In this document: positions 1-7,953 of the stretch, piece by piece
How positions within the stretch are numbered: position 1 is the stretch's first letter
Layout of the letters: each line of letters begins with the position of its first letter
DNA from: DATFPK01 sp035264885
GTDB taxonomy: Bacteria > Actinomycetota > Thermoleophilia > Solirubrobacterales > 70-9
DNA: 24,083 nucleotides
Direction of reading: 5' to 3'
Assembly: GCA_035264885.1 (NCBI GenBank)
Contig: DATFPK010000082.1
Location: forward strand, 1-24,083
Program-made: the position numbers and the translations under genes
The notes under the pieces: generated by a model
What the model was told of the DNA's origin: nothing
Databases searched by the model: none
The model's input: the letters and a program-made list of their open reading frames with translations, nothing else

Positions 1-161
1 ACCGGGATCAGGAGGATCAGCCCGGGCCCCTTCTGCGCGATCAGCCGGCCGAGGCGGAAGATCACGCCACGCTCGTACTCGCGCAGGACCCGGACCGCGG
101 AGCCGAGGATGATCAGCAGGAAGATCGCCAGGACGACGACGACGGCGATCACTACCTCCAT
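1..161 (-). CDS. SPFH/band 7 (stomatin-like) membrane protein, N-terminal part only
   Basis: Only the first 53 codons are visible; the gene runs off the left edge. The protein opens with a hydrophobic segment (about residues 3-20, rich in V, L and I). It is followed by a stretch with REYERGVIFRLGR and then KGPGL, the typical start of the SPFH domain in stomatin/slipin proteins, where a short membrane anchor precedes the band 7 fold. The ATG at 161 has a strong Shine-Dalgarno sequence (GAGGAGG, bases 177-171) nine bases upstream. Family knowledge: these proteins form oligomeric scaffolds at the cytoplasmic membrane and are often co-encoded with NfeD proteases. Here an NfeD gene lies on the same strand, separated by a carboxypeptidase gene. 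The subfamily cannot be settled without the rest of the protein. Confidence 0.85.
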   Translation of the reverse strand, partial: MEVVIAVVVVLAIFLLIILGSAVRVLREYERGVIFRLGRLIAQKGPGLILLIP

Positions 162-228
162 GGGCGGGCTCCTCCTCGGGCCTGGGTCACTACCCCCACC
201 CTAACCAGATGGCGGCGGTTGCCCGCGC

Positions 229-3213
229 TCAGCGGGGGCGGCCGCGGAGCCGGCGCTCGCAGCCGCTCAGGCGGTCCGGCCCGCGGCCGCCGCCGCAGCG
301 GTCGTTGCCGCCGCCCCCGCGCAGCCGGTCGTTGCCGTTGCCGCCCTGCAGGCGGTCGGCGCCGCGCGAGCCGATCAGCGTGTCGGCCGCCGGGCCACCC
401 CTGAGGCGGTCCCGGCCGGGGCCGCCGATGAGCCGGTCGCGGCCGGTCCAGCCCATCACCTTGTCGTTGCCCCGCCCCGCGCAGACGAGGTCGCTCCCGC
501 GGCGCGAGCGGACGGTGTCGTTGCCGCCGAGCGTGACGATCACGTCGCGCCGGGGCGTCCCGATGATCCGATTGGGCCCGGCGGTGCCGACCAACCGCGC
601 GACCTTGCCGCGGCAGCGGGTGACGACCGGCCGCCCGGTCTCGGGATCCACCCGGCGGCCGCAGGCGCCGAGGTCGAGTGACTTGCGCTCGCCACGGTCG
701 ATCAGCACGTCCTGCTCGACCCGGGTCTGACCGGCGAAGCTGCAGGTCAGGCGCCAGGTCTCGGTCCGGGCCGGGATGAACTCCTCCGGGCCGGTGAAGG
801 AGACCTCGCCGCTATAGGGCTCGACCGCGGCGAAGTTGACGACCCGGACGACGTACCTGCCCGGCTCGAGCCGGCCGTCCGGCATCTCGGGACGGACGAA
901 GGTCGTCGACTCGTTGTCTGTGCTGCCCTGCGTCGAGCTGCCGACCTCGATGTCGCCGGCGTCCGACACGCCGTTCTCGTTGACGTCGCGGTACACGAAC
1001 ATGTCCCAGTCGCTCGCCGGGCTGGTCCATTCGATCCGCACCGTCGCGCTGTCGTTGTCGACGCCGGCGGGGTTGGTGATCTCGAAGGGGTGGTCGTCGT
1101 AGCAGTTCGGGTCCTCGGTCTCGGCGCTGCCGCAGGGGGCATTGGTCGCCGGGTTGGGGCCGCCGCTGAAGGTGATCGGGCCGCTCGGGGGCCCCTGCGC
1201 CTGCCGGCCCTGGTCCTGGGCGACCAGCGGCCTGGTCGAGGGGTTGATGTGGTAGTCGAACCGTCCCGATCCCGGCACGACCATCTGGGTCTCGAGGTGG
1301 TCGCGCACCGAGGGCGGGTCGTTCATCGTCGGCGTGTCGAAGGTCTTCTGCAGGGTGATCACGGCTCCCGGCGGCGCGGTGCCCTCGAGCACGGAGTGCT
1401 TGCTCGGGTCGGCGGCCGCCTCCATCGCCAGGAAGTAGGCCTCGCGGTTGCCGCCCCCGCCGGGCGGGGCGTCGGAGCCCGGCCCGCCCTCGTACTCGGC
1501 GATGGTGTGGGGGAAGGTCGGGTGGAAGTTGCCCCCGCAGCGCGGATCGATCGGGTCGGGGACGTGGTCGCAGTAGATCTCGAAGGTGAACCCGAGCCCG
1601 CCCGTCGCGTTGTAGCTCCAGTCCTCGGTGGTGCCGCTCGTGTCGTAGAGCTCGTAGCCCTTCTGGCTGAGATAGCCGTTCTGGGCCGCCATGGCGTCGC
1701 CCAGCGCCTTGTAGATCGGCTCGTCGACCGGGTCGGGCTGGCTCGCGAGGCCCGGCGGTCTGAGGACCAGGTTGGAGAACGTGTGGTTGGTGATCAGGAC
1801 CGTGACCTGGCGGTGGGAGACGAGGGAGCGGATGTTGCGCGATTCGCGCTCGGAGAACGGGCCGGGCCCCCGGTAGTCCTCGTCGATCTGGAGATCGCTG
1901 GCGCCCGGGCCGCCCCAGAAGCCCCCGTAGTTGCGGTTGACGTCCACGCCGCCGGACTGGATGCCGAAGGCGGGCTGCGCGCAGTTGCCCGCGTCGCTGT
2001 CGTCGGGGAGGCGGCAGTTCTTGCGGCGGTACTCGTTCGGCGAGGCCGGGAACGTGGTCAGGAAGGAGCCGTCCTGTCCGTTGCCGTGACCCTGCTGCTC
2101 GCCCGCCTCCCGCGAGGCGTTGAAGCCGTCCGGGTTGACGACCGGCACGATGATCGTCCGGACGTTCTCGACCAGCCGGCGGACCCTCGGATCGCCCGAC
2201 TTGTAGCCCTCGATCAGCTCGTAGGCCCACTCCATCGCGTGCTCCCCCGACGGCCACTCGCGGGCGTGGTGGACGCCCATCTGGAGGAAGACCGGCTTGC
2301 CGTCGCGGAGGTTGTCGGCCCCGGTCGTGATCTCGATGCCCTCGACCGGCCGTCCCTCGTACGTCCTGAGAGGGAGGGTCAGCGGCCGGACCAGATTCGG
2401 GTTCTGCTCGGCGAGGGCCTTCATGTCCTGGGTGTAGTGGAAGAGCCGCCGGTAGGTCTGACGCCCGCTCGGCAGCGCGCTGGTCGTGGCCCGCGCCGCG
2501 AAGCGCCGCTCGGCGGCGCGCTGGCGGGCGCTCTGCGCGTCGAGGTCGGCGACCTCGACCTCGTACTCGAGCCCGGCCCGGTCGAGCGCACGGCGGCCCT
2601 CGCCGCCGTGGAGGACGACGGCCACGTGGCCCTTGCTGCCATGCTCGGTCAGGTCGAGGCCGAGCCGCTGAAGGGCTTCCTTGTCCGCCCTGGTCGGCGT
2701 CGCGACCGTCGCGAGGGAGGCGACCTCGGGCCGTGCCGGGTCCACCGCGCGGGTCCGGACGGTGAGCCGGGCGGTGCCGGCATCGCCGGAGAGCCGGCAC
2801 ACCTGCGTGACCACGGCGCCGCCGTCGAGGTCGTAGCCGGTGGCGACCTCGTGCGACCCGCGGTAGGTCGAGGCGGCCAGCAGCCGGCCGTCGGCGGCGT
2901 CGAAGACCGCGACGTCCCAGTCGCCGCGGGCCGGCCCGCGCAGGCGCGCTTCGACGACGTTGTAGGAGTCGCCGGGGAGAGGGCGCGTGTCGAGCGCGAC
3001 GGACCGGAGGCCGGGCCCGGTCAGGCGGCGCACGGTGCAGTGCTGGTCCTCGGAGGCGGGGATCGCGACCACCGTTGCCAGGCCGCCGCCGGAGGGTGCG
3101 CTGGTTGCCGGCGCGGCTGCCGTCAGGGCCACGCAGGCCGTCGCCGCCGCGGCGACCACCGCCGCAAGCGCGCCGCGCCGTCCTGTCGACCTCCCGCTAC
3201 GCATCAGTCCCAT
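229..3213 (-). CDS. Secreted M14-family zinc carboxypeptidase with C-terminal RTX-like repeats
   Basis: A predicted extracellular metallocarboxypeptidase of 994 residues. The first ~40 residues form a signal peptide: basic start, long Ala/Val stretch, Ala-rich end. The M14 catalytic domain spans roughly residues 255-600. Zinc-site residues are H316 and E319 in HHARE and H477 in NHTF; the likely catalytic base is E545 in FTFEIYC. DVNRNYGGFWGG is also typical of the family. A beta-rich domain (about 740-840, DWDMFVYRDVNENG) resembles pre-peptidase C-terminal domains. The last ~110 residues are glycine/aspartate repeats. The reading frame opens with TTG at 3258, but the ATGs at 3213 and 3204 fit the signal peptide better; 3213 has AGGGG eleven bases upstream. 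The gene lies between NfeD and SPFH genes on the same strand. Substrate unknown. Confidence 0.9.
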   Translation of the reverse strand: MGLMRSGRSTGRRGALAAVVAAAATACVALTAAAPATSAPSGGGLATVVAIPASEDQHCTVRRLTGPGLRSVALDTRPLPGDSYNVVEARLRGPARGDWDVAVFDAADGRLLAASTYRGSHEVATGYDLDGGAVVTQVCRLSGDAGTARLTVRTRAVDPARPEVASLATVATPTRADKEALQRLGLDLTEHGSKGHVAVVLHGGEGRRALDRAGLEYEVEVADLDAQSARQRAAERRFAARATTSALPSGRQTYRRLFHYTQDMKALAEQNPNLVRPLTLPLRTYEGRPVEGIEITTGADNLRDGKPVFLQMGVHHAREWPSGEHAMEWAYELIEGYKSGDPRVRRLVENVRTIIVPVVNPDGFNASREAGEQQGHGNGQDGSFLTTFPASPNEYRRKNCRLPDDSDAGNCAQPAFGIQSGGVDVNRNYGGFWGGPGASDLQIDEDYRGPGPFSERESRNIRSLVSHRQVTVLITNHTFSNLVLRPPGLASQPDPVDEPIYKALGDAMAAQNGYLSQKGYELYDTSGTTEDWSYNATGGLGFTFEIYCDHVPDPIDPRCGGNFHPTFPHTIAEYEGGPGSDAPPGGGGNREAYFLAMEAAADPSKHSVLEGTAPPGAVITLQKTFDTPTMNDPPSVRDHLETQMVVPGSGRFDYHINPSTRPLVAQDQGRQAQGPPSGPITFSGGPNPATNAPCGSAETEDPNCYDDHPFEITNPAGVDNDSATVRIEWTSPASDWDMFVYRDVNENGVSDAGDIEVGSSTQGSTDNESTTFVRPEMPDGRLEPGRYVVRVVNFAAVEPYSGEVSFTGPEEFIPARTETWRLTCSFAGQTRVEQDVLIDRGERKSLDLGACGRRVDPETGRPVVTRCRGKVARLVGTAGPNRIIGTPRRDVIVTLGGNDTVRSRRGSDLVCAGRGNDKVMGWTGRDRLIGGPGRDRLRGGPAADTLIGSRGADRLQGGNGNDRLRGGGGNDRCGGGRGPDRLSGCERRLRGRPR
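256..573 (-). repeat. RTX-like calcium-binding repeat region inside the carboxypeptidase gene
   Basis: This stretch encodes about 106 residues (roughly 881-986 of the carboxypeptidase) of degenerate nine-residue units with the pattern G-G-x-G-x-D-x-L-x, such as GGPGRDRLRG and GGNGNDRLRG. Such units form calcium-binding parallel beta-rolls in hemolysin-type proteins and often sit at the C-terminus of secreted enzymes. Several units carry R or P where strict RTX repeats have D or N, and two cysteine-containing units flank the array. Calcium binding is plausible but not assured for every unit. The DNA is correspondingly repetitive and GC-rich. Confidence 0.8.
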
Positions 3214-3267
3214 CCCGTCGGCCACCCCTGAGCCTCGCTGGTCCCCGCCTCTACCCAAAACTAGTTA

Positions 3268-4584
3268 TCAGCTTTCGTCCGCCGGGGGCGGTTCCCTCGC
3301 CACCAGCAACGTCAGTCCCTCCACTCCTTCGACGACGACGCGGGTTCCAGCCGGTACAGCCGGCCCACGGCCGCCCAGCCGGGCCCGCCAGAGCGCGCCC
3401 TCGGTCCATACCTGTCCCTCCGGGTCGAGCGGCGTCCTCACCTCCGCCCGCCTGCCGACCAGCTCCTCGGGCCCGGTTCGGACCGGCTCGCGCCGCGCAT
3501 CCACGACGCGTTGGACCGCGAAGGCGAGGAACCCGCCGAGCAGCAGGCCGGCGAGGATCACGACCGGCGCCGAGACGTCGGCGCCCTCGCCGGTGTTGAA
3601 CAGGAGCAGGCCGGAGAGGACGAGTGCCACCACTCCGCCGGCGCCGAGCAGCCCGGAGCTGACATGAGCCTCGGCGATGAACAGGACGATCGCGAGGACG
3701 AGCAGCGCGACGCCGGCGACGGTCACCGGGAGCTGCGCGGTCCCGTAGAGGCCCATCACGAACGAGATGAGGCCGAGCGCACCGGGCACGATCAGCCCCG
3801 GGCTGAAGAGCTCGATCGCCAAACCGACGAGGCCGACGCTCAACAGGAGGAAGGCCACCGTCGGGTTGACGAGCAGCGCCAGCAGCTCGTACTGGAGCGG
3901 CATGTCGCGGGTCTCCACCTGAAGGCCCGCGGTATCGAGGGTCGTCGCCTTCGGCCCCTTCACCGCCAACCCGTCCAGCTCCTTCAGCAGCGCCGCCTCC
4001 GAGCCGGCGACGACGTCGATCAGGCCGGATCGCAGCGCCTCCCGCGCGGTGAGGTTCTCGGCGTCGATGACCGTGCGCTCGGCCAGCGCGGCGTTGCGCC
4101 CGTGAGCCTCGGCCAGGGCACGGATGTACGCGGCGGCATCGTTCTCGATCTTGCGGCCGAGCACCTCGTCGTCGGAGCCGGGACCGATCGAGATCGGCGT
4201 CGCCGATCCGATGTTCGTCTGCGGAGACATCGCGGCGACGTCCGCCGACTGCGTGATGTACGCGCCCGCCGAGGCGGCGCGGGCCCCGTCGGGTGAGACG
4301 TAGACGACGACCGGCATCGGCGCGGCGATGATGTCCTTGACGATGTCCCGGGTCGAGGAGTCGAGCCCGCCCGGGGTGTCGACGCGGATGATCGCCAGCG
4401 GAGCGTCGTCGTCGCCGGCGTCCGATAGCGCCGCCTCGACCCAGGCCGAGGTCGCCGGCGAGATCTCGCCCTTCAGCTCAATCGAGGGAACCTCCGCGGC
4501 GTCCTGTCCCCGGGCCGTCGGGACCAGCGCCGTCCCCAGCAGCGCCAGCGCGGCGAAGGCGAGCGCTCGCAGCCGACCAACCAC
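3268..4584 (-). CDS. NfeD-family membrane-bound ClpP-class serine protease
   Basis: A 438-residue long-form NfeD protein. A signal peptide or anchor (residues 1-27, ending TARGQD) leads into a ClpP-like protease domain. The serine nucleophile is S105 in RAASAGAY and the likely catalytic lysine is K145 in LGRKIEND. Their spacing of 40 is close to that of the Ser-Lys dyad of the archaeal 1510-N protease. Several membrane segments follow from about residue 230 to 350, then a soluble C-terminal OB-fold (NfeD) domain at about 365-435. The start is GTG at 4584, with only a weak ribosome site (GGGGATAA). Family knowledge: these proteases pair with SPFH/stomatin proteins and can cleave their hydrophobic C-terminus. 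An SPFH gene lies downstream beyond a carboxypeptidase gene. Confidence 0.93.
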   Translation of the reverse strand: MVGRLRALAFAALALLGTALVPTARGQDAAEVPSIELKGEISPATSAWVEAALSDAGDDDAPLAIIRVDTPGGLDSSTRDIVKDIIAAPMPVVVYVSPDGARAASAGAYITQSADVAAMSPQTNIGSATPISIGPGSDDEVLGRKIENDAAAYIRALAEAHGRNAALAERTVIDAENLTAREALRSGLIDVVAGSEAALLKELDGLAVKGPKATTLDTAGLQVETRDMPLQYELLALLVNPTVAFLLLSVGLVGLAIELFSPGLIVPGALGLISFVMGLYGTAQLPVTVAGVALLVLAIVLFIAEAHVSSGLLGAGGVVALVLSGLLLFNTGEGADVSAPVVILAGLLLGGFLAFAVQRVVDARREPVRTGPEELVGRRAEVRTPLDPEGQVWTEGALWRARLGGRGPAVPAGTRVVVEGVEGLTLLVAREPPPADES

Positions 4585-4603
4585 GCCCGGATTATCCCCG
4601 AGC

Positions 4604-4624
4604 GACCGGCGACCGGCGACCGGC
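4604..4624. repeat. Three tandem copies of a 7-base unit (GACCGGC)
   Basis: GACCGGC occurs three times in direct succession in the 42-base gap between the thioredoxin stop (4627) and the NfeD start (4584). It is not coding on either recognised gene. Slippage here would change the spacing between the two genes without touching a protein. No function is shown; chance in GC-rich DNA is possible. Confidence 0.6.
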
Positions 4625-4626
4625 GC

Positions 4627-5211
4627 TCAGCCGAGCGCGTACTTTCTCAGATCCGCCTCGAACTGCGCCGAGTCGGTATACGGACCCTGTTTGAGGTAGA
4701 CGAGCCTGCCACCGCGGTCGTAGAACGCGGTCGCGGGGAAGCCGCGCGTCGCGCCGAACACCTCAGCCACCTGCTGGTCGGGATCCGAGTAGCTCGGATA
4801 AGGCACCGGGTACCGGCTCAGAAAGGTCGCGGCGGCGTCGTCGGAGTCGTCCGAGTCGACGCCGATGAACGCCACACGCTCCCCGTAGTCGGCGCTGACC
4901 TCCTGGAAGTGCGGGAACTCCAGGCGGCACGGTCCGCACCACGAGGCCCACTTGTTGACGACCACGGGGAAGCCCCGCAGATCGGCGAGCCGCGCCTCGA
5001 ATGCATCCGCGCCGCCTCCGAGCAGGTCGTTGGCCTGGTCGTGAAGCCTCGCCAGCTTCGGCGGCGCGCCGGCAAGCTTCGCGTCGTAGTCCGGGGCGGC
5101 CGTAGCCGACCCGTCGTCGCCACCGCACCCCGTCAGCGCGACGGTCAGCCAGGTGAGCACGGCGATAAAGGAGAGAGGAAACCGCTTTGGTGCCATTTCG
5201 TCGTCTAACAT
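4627..5211 (-). CDS. TlpA/ResA-like thioredoxin-fold lipoprotein
   Basis: A membrane-anchored extracytoplasmic thiol-disulfide oxidoreductase, 194 residues. A hydrophobic signal sequence ends in the lipobox LTGC with C29 as the lipidated cysteine. A linker and a TlpA/AhpC-TSA type thioredoxin domain follow. The active site is W-C92-G-P-C95, preceded by VVNKWAS. FPATAFYD near residue 155 carries the cis-proline loop. The alternative start is ATG at 5196 (MAPKRF), which gives a more usual lipoprotein signal length; neither start has a good ribosome site. The gene is first in a minus-strand set with NfeD. In families such as ResA and CcmG this fold reduces apocytochrome c cysteines. A heme-export (ccm) operon lies some 9 kb away, so that role is possible but unproven. 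Confidence 0.88.
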   Translation of the reverse strand: MLDDEMAPKRFPLSFIAVLTWLTVALTGCGGDDGSATAAPDYDAKLAGAPPKLARLHDQANDLLGGGADAFEARLADLRGFPVVVNKWASWCGPCRLEFPHFQEVSADYGERVAFIGVDSDDSDDAAATFLSRYPVPYPSYSDPDQQVAEVFGATRGFPATAFYDRGGRLVYLKQGPYTDSAQFEADLRKYALG

Positions 5212-5267
5212 ACGCAGAGCGGAACCGCGCAGATGCGGACCGCCATCTCGGGGGAGGGAGCAACAAG

Positions 5268-5288
5268 AGGTCCCCGTCCCCCGGACCT
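5268..5288. promoter_or_regulatory. Short inverted repeat in a divergent promoter region
   Basis: AGGTCC (5268-5273) and GGACCT (5283-5288) form a perfect 6-base inverted repeat around a 9-base spacer. It lies in the 132 bases between the divergent thioredoxin lipoprotein and helicase genes. The position suits an operator or a leader hairpin of the helicase transcript. With arms this short in GC-rich DNA, chance is a real alternative. I see no convincing -10/-35 pair. Confidence 0.25.
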
Positions 5289-5343
5289 AACCAGTTCTGG
5301 CCCGGCGCGCAACTCGTTCCGGCGGGCCGATTCCGAAGCCTTC

Positions 5344-7953
5344 ATGGCCAATACTCCCGAAGCCGTCACCCGGGCGGCAGTTCCTTCAAGCGCCGACATC
5401 GAACGCGCGGCGGAGTTCGCGCGCGAGCCGTTCCTGCTCGAGGGCGAGGATCCCGCCGTCCTGGCGCCGGGGACGGCGCGGCGCCACGCGCTCGACGCCG
5501 CGCTCGCCGAGATCGACGGCGGGGCCGAGACGCCCTCGGTCGAGTGGCGGCGCGACTTCTCCCTCCTGCTCGGCCTCGAGCGGTTTCTGGCCGAGGAGTC
5601 GCCGAACCTGCGTGACGGAGCCGAGCTCTCCGCCCACCAGGTCGATGCGCTGTCGGGCACCCTGGCCGAGCTGATCGCCGAGCAGCAGAACGGCGCCTCG
5701 AACGGCAGGCGCAACGGCAGCGCCGGAAACGGCGTCGCGGCGATCAAGGAGCCGGTGGCGGACGCGCCCGTCGGTGACCCGCCCCCGGAGGAGGCGCCCG
5801 CCCTGAACGGGGACGACCTCGAGGAGCTCGAGCCTGACGAGGAGCCCCAGGACTGGGCCGAGGAGCCGCTGCCGGAGGACGAGGAGGCGATTCAGGAGGC
5901 GCCGGAGGATCCCGGAGCCGCCCGGCGCTTCTGGTTCGAGCATGCCACCGGGGCCGGCAAGACGGTGGCCGCGGTCGGTTTCATCGAGGCCTCGCGCACG
6001 GGCGGCGTCCTGATCCTCACCCACCGCCGCAACCTCGTCGACCAGTTCATCGGCGAGATCTCCGACCGCGGCTACAAGGAACGGCTGTCGCCACCGCTGC
6101 TGGACGGCAAGGACAACGCGTACGGGCCGGTGACGGTCGAGACCTACCAGTGGTTCGTCCGCAACGCGGGGCGGATCTCGGACGCCTACTCGATCGTGAT
6201 CTGCGACGAGGCGCACACGGCCCTCGGCGAGAAGACCAGCGCCTGCATTCGCAAGTGGGTCGGGCCGGTGTTCATCGGCATGACCGCGACCGGGGCCCTG
6301 ATCGCCCGCCACGTCGCCGACCTCTTCCCGACCCAGACCTCGCGCTTCGACCTCGCTCAGGCGGCCCGGCGCGGCGTCATCGCGCCGCTGCGGTGCATCC
6401 GGATCCCGCCCGGGCCGGGCGTCCGCACGATTGCGAAGGTGCCGCTGCGCAAGGGCGAGGTGGACCAGGACTTCGACCAGGAGGAGCTGGCCGCGCTGCT
6501 CGACCAGGCGCCATTCAACCTGGCCATCGCCGACCTCTACAAGTCGCGGTTCCGCAAGGTTCCCGGCGTCGTCTACACCGCCGGCGTCCAGCACGCGAAG
6601 AACGTCGCTGCCGCCTTCCAGCAGGCCGGGATCAACGCCCGCTCGGTCTCCGGCGAGACGCCGAAGCGCGAGCTGGCCGAGACCCTCGCGGGATTCGAGC
6701 GCGGAGACGTCGACGTGCTCTGCAACGCGATGCTCCTCGCCGAAGGGTGGAACTCGCCGCGGGCGACGATCTGCATGCACCTGGCGCCGACGGCCTCCCG
6801 CCGCGTCTACCAGCAGCGGGTCGGCCGCGTCACCCGCCGGGCTCCCGGCAAGGAGGCGGGCCTCGTGATCGACTTCGTGCACCCGGCCACGACCCACGAC
6901 GAGGCCGTGGTCTCGCTCCACAGCCTGCTCGACCGGGACGTGTACCGGGGCGGCGCGATCGTCGTCGGCCCCGTCCGTCGCGGACGCGGCCGCAAGGTGC
7001 GGGTCGAGCGGCGGATCGTCCCGGTCTCCGACGACGCCGAGCGGCGGCTCCAGGTGCTGGAGCGCGAGCTCTGGCGGATCGCCGTCGAGCACCTCGACTA
7101 CTCCGAGCAGCACGTCTGGGCGGCCCTGGCCGGCGCCCGCGTCAACCCCCAGGGGTGGCGGCGCGCCAAGGCGATGCTCCAGCACGACCAGGCGAAGGAG
7201 CTCCGGCGCCGGTTCCTGCTCACCTGCGTCCAGCGCAACCGCTCCTCCCAGCTGAGGCTGAAGGCGCTGGGTGAGATCGCCGCGCTGCGCGAGCCCGAGC
7301 CCTTCGACGACGCCATCGACATCGTCGGTACCTGGAGCCGCGAGGAGAAGCGGGCCGGGGTCAAGGTCCTCCTGCAGGCTCTGGTCGAGCGCCGGATCGG
7401 CCGCCGCGACCAGGCGCAGGCCTGGGTCTGGCGACTGGCCTCTTTCACCCGGGAGCTGCACGAGGAGTACGCAGTCCAGCGCTGGCCCGAGACCAAGCGC
7501 CTGCTCGGGTTGCTGGTCAACAGCTCCGGTCGCGCCCACGGCCGCAACGCTCGCCGGCTCGTCCACGCGGCGCGGAAGCAGGACCGCCGCCTCGCCGTGG
7601 CGCTGCTCGCGGCAGCCGTCGCCCACACGCCGGAGGGCGAGGAGGTGCTGCGCGGAGCCCGCATGCGGATGGCTCGCAAGCCCTCGGCAATCGCGCGCGA
7701 GCTCCTGCGCAACTTCCCGAAGGGCGGCAAGCGGCGCCGCAAGCGCCGTCGCCCCGACGGGGCGAAGGCGGACAACGAGGTCGTGACCGCGACCGCCACG
7801 GCGGAGGCCGAGGCGGAAGTGGACCTACCAGGCGAGGACGCGGAACCGGTCGACGAGGCGGCTGCCGACGAGCGCGACGCGAGCGACGACTCCGAGGACG
7901 ACACCGGCGACGAGTCCGAGGACTCCGCCGACGAGGAGTCCGAGGCGGCCTAG
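5344..7953 (+). CDS. Superfamily 2 DEAD/DEAH-box helicase with acidic insertion and charged tail
   Basis: An 869-residue helicase of the ResIII/DEAD type. A Q-like motif (LSAHQ, Q99) precedes an acidic, low-complexity stretch at about 113-192. Core motifs follow: Walker A ATGAGKT (K206), DEAH box D288-E-A-H291, MTATG, and motif VI QQRVGRVTRR (490-499) with its arginine fingers. After the core (about 560-790) comes a helical Arg/Leu-rich region I do not recognise. It is followed by a basic patch (KRRRKRRR, near 797) and a strongly acidic tail to the end. The frame is open back to an ATG at 5233, but the extra 37 residues look non-conserved; ATG at 5344 (MANTPEAV) is the more likely start. The gene stands alone, divergent from the thioredoxin lipoprotein and convergent with birA. 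DNA repair or RNA metabolism are both possible; substrate unknown. Confidence 0.87.
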   Translation: MANTPEAVTRAAVPSSADIERAAEFAREPFLLEGEDPAVLAPGTARRHALDAALAEIDGGAETPSVEWRRDFSLLLGLERFLAEESPNLRDGAELSAHQVDALSGTLAELIAEQQNGASNGRRNGSAGNGVAAIKEPVADAPVGDPPPEEAPALNGDDLEELEPDEEPQDWAEEPLPEDEEAIQEAPEDPGAARRFWFEHATGAGKTVAAVGFIEASRTGGVLILTHRRNLVDQFIGEISDRGYKERLSPPLLDGKDNAYGPVTVETYQWFVRNAGRISDAYSIVICDEAHTALGEKTSACIRKWVGPVFIGMTATGALIARHVADLFPTQTSRFDLAQAARRGVIAPLRCIRIPPGPGVRTIAKVPLRKGEVDQDFDQEELAALLDQAPFNLAIADLYKSRFRKVPGVVYTAGVQHAKNVAAAFQQAGINARSVSGETPKRELAETLAGFERGDVDVLCNAMLLAEGWNSPRATICMHLAPTASRRVYQQRVGRVTRRAPGKEAGLVIDFVHPATTHDEAVVSLHSLLDRDVYRGGAIVVGPVRRGRGRKVRVERRIVPVSDDAERRLQVLERELWRIAVEHLDYSEQHVWAALAGARVNPQGWRRAKAMLQHDQAKELRRRFLLTCVQRNRSSQLRLKALGEIAALREPEPFDDAIDIVGTWSREEKRAGVKVLLQALVERRIGRRDQAQAWVWRLASFTRELHEEYAVQRWPETKRLLGLLVNSSGRAHGRNARRLVHAARKQDRRLAVALLAAAVAHTPEGEEVLRGARMRMARKPSAIARELLRNFPKGGKRRRKRRRPDGAKADNEVVTATATAEAEAEVDLPGEDAEPVDEAAADERDASDDSEDDTGDESEDSADEESEAA

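Noticed and set aside
256..573. Regularly repeated DNA that might suggest a CRISPR or satellite array
   Set aside because: The repeats are degenerate, in frame, and encode GGxGxDxLx units of a secreted protein.
1090..3231. 713-codon open frame on the plus strand opposite the carboxypeptidase
   Set aside because: Arg/Val/Gly/Asp-rich with no recognisable motif; it mirrors the codon bias of the real M14 gene, whose full catalytic set is intact.
5233..5343. Longer helicase starting at ATG 5233
   Set aside because: The 37 extra residues are Pro/Arg/Ser-rich and would use up nearly the whole divergent promoter region; not excluded, only less likely.
5386..7626. 746-codon open frame on the minus strand opposite the helicase
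   Set aside because: Low-complexity composition typical of an antisense frame in high-GC DNA; the plus-strand helicase motifs are complete.
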